A stretch of DNA of 64,000 bases, taken from assembly GCA_963833505.1 (NCBI GenBank), contig CAWHYG010000010.1, positions 1 to 64,000 of the forward strand, read 5' to 3'. This document shows, in pieces, positions 61,213-64,000 of the stretch; position 1 is the first letter of the stretch, and every line of letters begins with the position of its first letter. A program made the translations under genes and the position numbers. The notes under the pieces were generated by a model, which saw only the letters and a list, made by a program, of their open reading frames with translations, had not been told where the DNA came from and ran no database searches. Origin of the DNA: CAWHYG01 sp963833505 (GTDB taxonomy: Bacteria > Eisenbacteria > RBG-16-71-46 > CAIMUX01).

Positions 61213-62586
61213 ATGGACGATGTTCGCGAAGACCCGATAGGAGTCGCATCCCGCGCCTCCAACACGATCGAGCCGATCGGACTCGGGTCTCGCGCACCGG
61301 CCGGTGATCGCGTCGGGCGGCAGCCCCGCTACCCGTTGGTCGCGGTCTTTCTGGTTGCCCTGGTCCTTCGGGTCGCACTGGTCCTGCCCATGCCGCGGCA
61401 CTCCGTCGTCACTCCTCTGTCGTCGGATTTCACCAATGACGCCCGAGCCTATGCGACTCTCGGGAAGACGCTGATCGAGCAGGGCCACTTTGGCTATGGA
61501 GCCCGGGAATCCGCCTTCCGCCCGCCCTTGTACCCGTACCTTCTGGCCGCTGTCTTTCGCGTGGCGGGAGAGAACTACCTCGCGGTGCGGCTGGTCCAGG
61601 CCTTTCTCGGGAGCCTCGCTTGTCTGGCGCTCTGTGGAGTGGGCTTCTCACTCTTCGGGCGGCGGGCCGGTCTGCTTGCCGGGCTGGTCATGGCCGTCTA
61701 TCCGTTCATTTTGTACTTTACCGCTGAGACCATGACCGAGACCCTCTTCATCGTCCTCACCATCACGGCCTTTTTCCTGCTCGTCCTCCTGATCAGGCGA
61801 TCCGATCGCTGGCTGGCGCCGGCCGCGGGCCTGGCGCTCGGCCTGAGCGTGCTGTGCCGTCCTTCGGCTCTGATCTTCGTTCTCGCCTCGGCCGCCGGTG
61901 CCGGCTACCTCCTCTTGCGCGGGGGCTCGCGCGCGGCCGCTGGGCGTCTGCTTCTTTCGGCTGCGATCGCGATAGTCGTCATCGTCCCCTGGTCCGTTCG
62001 CAATACCCTTCTCTTCGGGAGACCGACGTTCGTGACCACCTATACCGGGCTCAACCTGTACAAGGGATTGCCCGGGAAAGACGATGACACCTCCGTGCCG
62101 GACCTGGGATACGAGATGCATTGGATCGAGGACGCCCGGAGACCCGCTCTGCCGGCTTCGGAGCCGGAGCTGGACCACCGGGCCATGGTCTACTGGATCC
62201 GGTCGGTCCGGAGCGATCCGATGGCGTATTTCAGGGAAAAGGCGCACGATCTCAGGCGGTTCTGGTTCGACTTTCATCTGGGGGGACCGCTGGCGAACGC
62301 AAAGGGCGCGGTCCTGGCGCTCTCGGCGCTGGCCTATCTCTTGTGCCTCGGTCTTGCTCTCGGCCAGACGCTGGTTTCCTGGCGGAGACGCGAGCTCGGC
62401 CGAATCGTCTTGCCCTGGCTGGTCATCGGGCTGACGATGATCAGCTACGTGCCGTTTTTCGCAGGCAAACGCTTCCGGATCGCCACGGTTGATCCTTGTC
62501 TCATCCTGCTGGCGGCGGCGTTTGTCTCTTCGCGGCTGGGGGATCGGTGGACGCGTTGGAGGCGCCGCCGGCCCGCGCTTCCGTAG
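61213..62586 (+). CDS. GT39-like membrane glycosyltransferase
   Basis: The 457-residue protein is read from ATG 61213; the open frame extends back through the 33-bp repeats but that part is low-complexity. After TM1 (YPLVAVFLVALVLRVALVLP) the acidic GT-C motif DFTNDARAYATLGKTL appears, followed by FRPPLYPYLLAAVFRV, FTAETMTETLFIV and about nine further TM helices. This fits the PMT/ArnT (GT39, PMT_2) group. Acceptor unknown. Confidence 0.78.
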   Translation: MDDVREDPIGVASRASNTIEPIGLGSRAPAGDRVGRQPRYPLVAVFLVALVLRVALVLPMPRHSVVTPLSSDFTNDARAYATLGKTLIEQGHFGYGARESAFRPPLYPYLLAAVFRVAGENYLAVRLVQAFLGSLACLALCGVGFSLFGRRAGLLAGLVMAVYPFILYFTAETMTETLFIVLTITAFFLLVLLIRRSDRWLAPAAGLALGLSVLCRPSALIFVLASAAGAGYLLLRGGSRAAAGRLLLSAAIAIVVIVPWSVRNTLLFGRPTFVTTYTGLNLYKGLPGKDDDTSVPDLGYEMHWIEDARRPALPASEPELDHRAMVYWIRSVRSDPMAYFREKAHDLRRFWFDFHLGGPLANAKGAVLALSALAYLLCLGLALGQTLVSWRRRELGRIVLPWLVIGLTMISYVPFFAGKRFRIATVDPCLILLAAAFVSSRLGDRWTRWRRRRPALP

Positions 62587-62708
62587 GCCTACCCGGGCAA
62601 GGTCGTCGAAGGGCCAGCCGGCGGCGGGTCCGCCTCGCGACGGACGATCATGAATAACGCAGGCTAGAGCATCCAGGGGTTTTCGAGGGGCGGAGATCGG
62701 AGGAATCG

Positions 62709-64000
62709 ATGGGATCATCTGTCGCGGCCCGGCGCCGGGTTCTGGCCGGTCTGGTCGCTCTGGGAGTGGTGCTTTCGTGGAGCGGAAGCGCCCGGGCGCT
62801 CACCGTGACGACAGAGCATCCTCGTTTCGTCTTCCACGCCGATTCGCTTCAGGCGTTGCGCGCGCGGATGCTCGGGCCGGCCCAACCCGTCTACGCGGCA
62901 TACAAGGCATTCATCGACGAATCCATCGCTGAGCCGAGCCGCCACAATTCCTACTACCTTTGTCAATTCGCGGCCATGTACGCCCTCTCGGGAGATACTT
63001 CCTACGCCAGCGCCGCCATCCCCATCGCCATGCAGGAGGTTCGGCAGGGACAGGAGATTTGGGGCGAGGGATGGTACGGGCCGGGTCGGACCTCCGGAGT
63101 GCTCTGCACCTACGATTGGTGCTACGACCGCATGACCGAGGCGCAAAGGGACTCGATCCGGAACGCCGTCGTGGCGAAGATGCAAAGCCAGCCACCGCTG
63201 TACGAAGGGGCTCCCTGGCTCTACGCGGACAACCAGTGGTCCTATGCATACATCCTGGCCGGGGACCTCGGGGCCAACAACGATCTCTGCATCACCCGGC
63301 TCCAGCAGTCCATCCAGAACCTCCAGGACGAGGGGGCCTGTCTGAACGTGCTGGCCCCGAACGGGGCCATCGACGGATACGGGGGACCCCGGGTCATGAA
63401 CATGATCATGGCGGCCGACGCCTTCAAGCTCGGGACGGACTGGGATCCCTACGCCGGGAACAGCTATCTGTCGAACCTCTCCAACTTCTGGATGGCGCGC
63501 ATCCGACCCGACCTCCTGTGGTCGCGGATGCCCGCGAAATACAACACGTCCGATTGCGATCTCGGGACGTATTTTGCCTTCTTCTCCTCGCGGATGGGTA
63601 ATCTGTACAGCCAGTCGGCAGCCAACGCGTTGGCGTCAAGCGGAGCCTGGAGCCAGGGGGACGGCATCCTCTCCGGCTACACGTTCCTGGCCTATTACAT
63701 GCCGACCCGGGCCTCGTTGCCGCTGAGCGCGGCTCCGCTGGACTACTACGATCCGGGGATGGGCTTCGTGCTCTGCCGGGACCAACTGACCCTTTCCGGC
63801 ACCGGCAGCGACTTGACCATGGGCTTCTTCAACGGGCCGGACACCCAGCAGCACCGGACGCAGAACCATTTCTTCATTGCGCGCGGCGGCAACGACCTGC
63901 TGCTCGACTCGGGATATTACAAGGCCGACACCGACGACCACTATCCCAACTACTATACCCGGGCGATCGCGCACAACACCGTGCTGATCTATGATCCGTC
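62709..64000 (+). CDS. Heparinase II/III-like polysaccharide lyase, 5' part only
   Basis: The frame starts at ATG 62709 behind GGAGGAATCG and runs off the window after ~430 codons. A signal peptide (VLAGLVALGVVLSWSGSARA) precedes HPRFVFHADSLQALRARM, a start typical of the alpha-toroid lyase group. Helical-toroid sequence follows, then the beginning of the beta-sandwich (QHRTQNHFFIARGGNDLLLDSG) that carries the conserved His in heparinase II/III-like enzymes. Substrate cannot be told from this part. Confidence 0.72.
   Translation, partial: MGSSVAARRRVLAGLVALGVVLSWSGSARALTVTTEHPRFVFHADSLQALRARMLGPAQPVYAAYKAFIDESIAEPSRHNSYYLCQFAAMYALSGDTSYASAAIPIAMQEVRQGQEIWGEGWYGPGRTSGVLCTYDWCYDRMTEAQRDSIRNAVVAKMQSQPPLYEGAPWLYADNQWSYAYILAGDLGANNDLCITRLQQSIQNLQDEGACLNVLAPNGAIDGYGGPRVMNMIMAADAFKLGTDWDPYAGNSYLSNLSNFWMARIRPDLLWSRMPAKYNTSDCDLGTYFAFFSSRMGNLYSQSAANALASSGAWSQGDGILSGYTFLAYYMPTRASLPLSAAPLDYYDPGMGFVLCRDQLTLSGTGSDLTMGFFNGPDTQQHRTQNHFFIARGGNDLLLDSGYYKADTDDHYPNYYTRAIAHNTVLIYDP

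Noticed and set aside
1..64000. tRNA, rRNA or prophage genes
   Set aside because: No cloverleaf with a GGTTC-type T-arm, no conserved rRNA segments and no structural phage genes were recognised by eye; a tRNAscan/Infernal run would settle it.

Overview
The window comes from a high-GC Gram-negative bacterium. It carries an Omp85/TamA-type outer-membrane protein with a TamB-like partner. Many secreted proteins end in the FlgD-like/type-IX-like C-terminal domain (motifs such as GRVVR, WDGRDDRG, AGVYY). Dockerin-like EF-hand pairs, LVIVD propeller repeats, right-handed beta-helices and subtilases are all encoded close together. That mix is typical of FCB-group and Candidatus Eisenbacteria-like metagenomic lineages; the assignment is inference, as there is no marker gene.

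Positions 1-41,000 are an accessory region. Its backbone is a set of large secreted proteins: four subtilase-like genes or gene copies (54-3194, 6801-9759, 17358-20393, 30211-34937), three beta-helix genes each directly downstream of a subtilase (5362-6723, 15745-17274, 35015-36376), and one LVIVD/dockerin protein (25561-28062). Every subtilase is preceded by the same promoter (TTGAAG or TTGAAA, 17-bp spacer, TATRCT) and a conserved leader of about 330-410 nt with hairpins and a small upstream reading frame. Two of the subtilase/beta-helix loci are the arms of an inverted duplication: 5330-11995 and 29610-36408. After removing one IS from each arm, both are exactly 5,032 bp. The right arm is split by an IS and its beta-helix gene has lost its ATG. 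Both arms share a frameshift that detaches the protease sorting domain.

This backbone has been invaded by at least ten unrelated or only distantly related transposition systems: three stand-alone rve/DDE transposases of one family (4060, 14410, 28342), IS3, IS256, a three-gene transposase/AAA-ATPase element, ISL3, an IS1182/ISNCY-type element, IS1380 and IS21, plus relics of IS21-like ends.

From 41,400 to 64,000 the window is ordinary chromosome. It holds an M61-like PDZ protease, a membrane/TPR protein, a DUF3303 protein, a catalytic plus non-catalytic M16 protease pair with a terminator, a zincin with TPRs, three polytopic glycosyltransferases (GT87-like and GT39-like), an M20D remnant, archease, a TamB-like tail protein coupled to an Omp85 protein, FN3/sorting-domain secreted proteins, and the start of a heparinase-II/III-like lyase running off the right edge. 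No tRNA, rRNA or CRISPR array was recognised.
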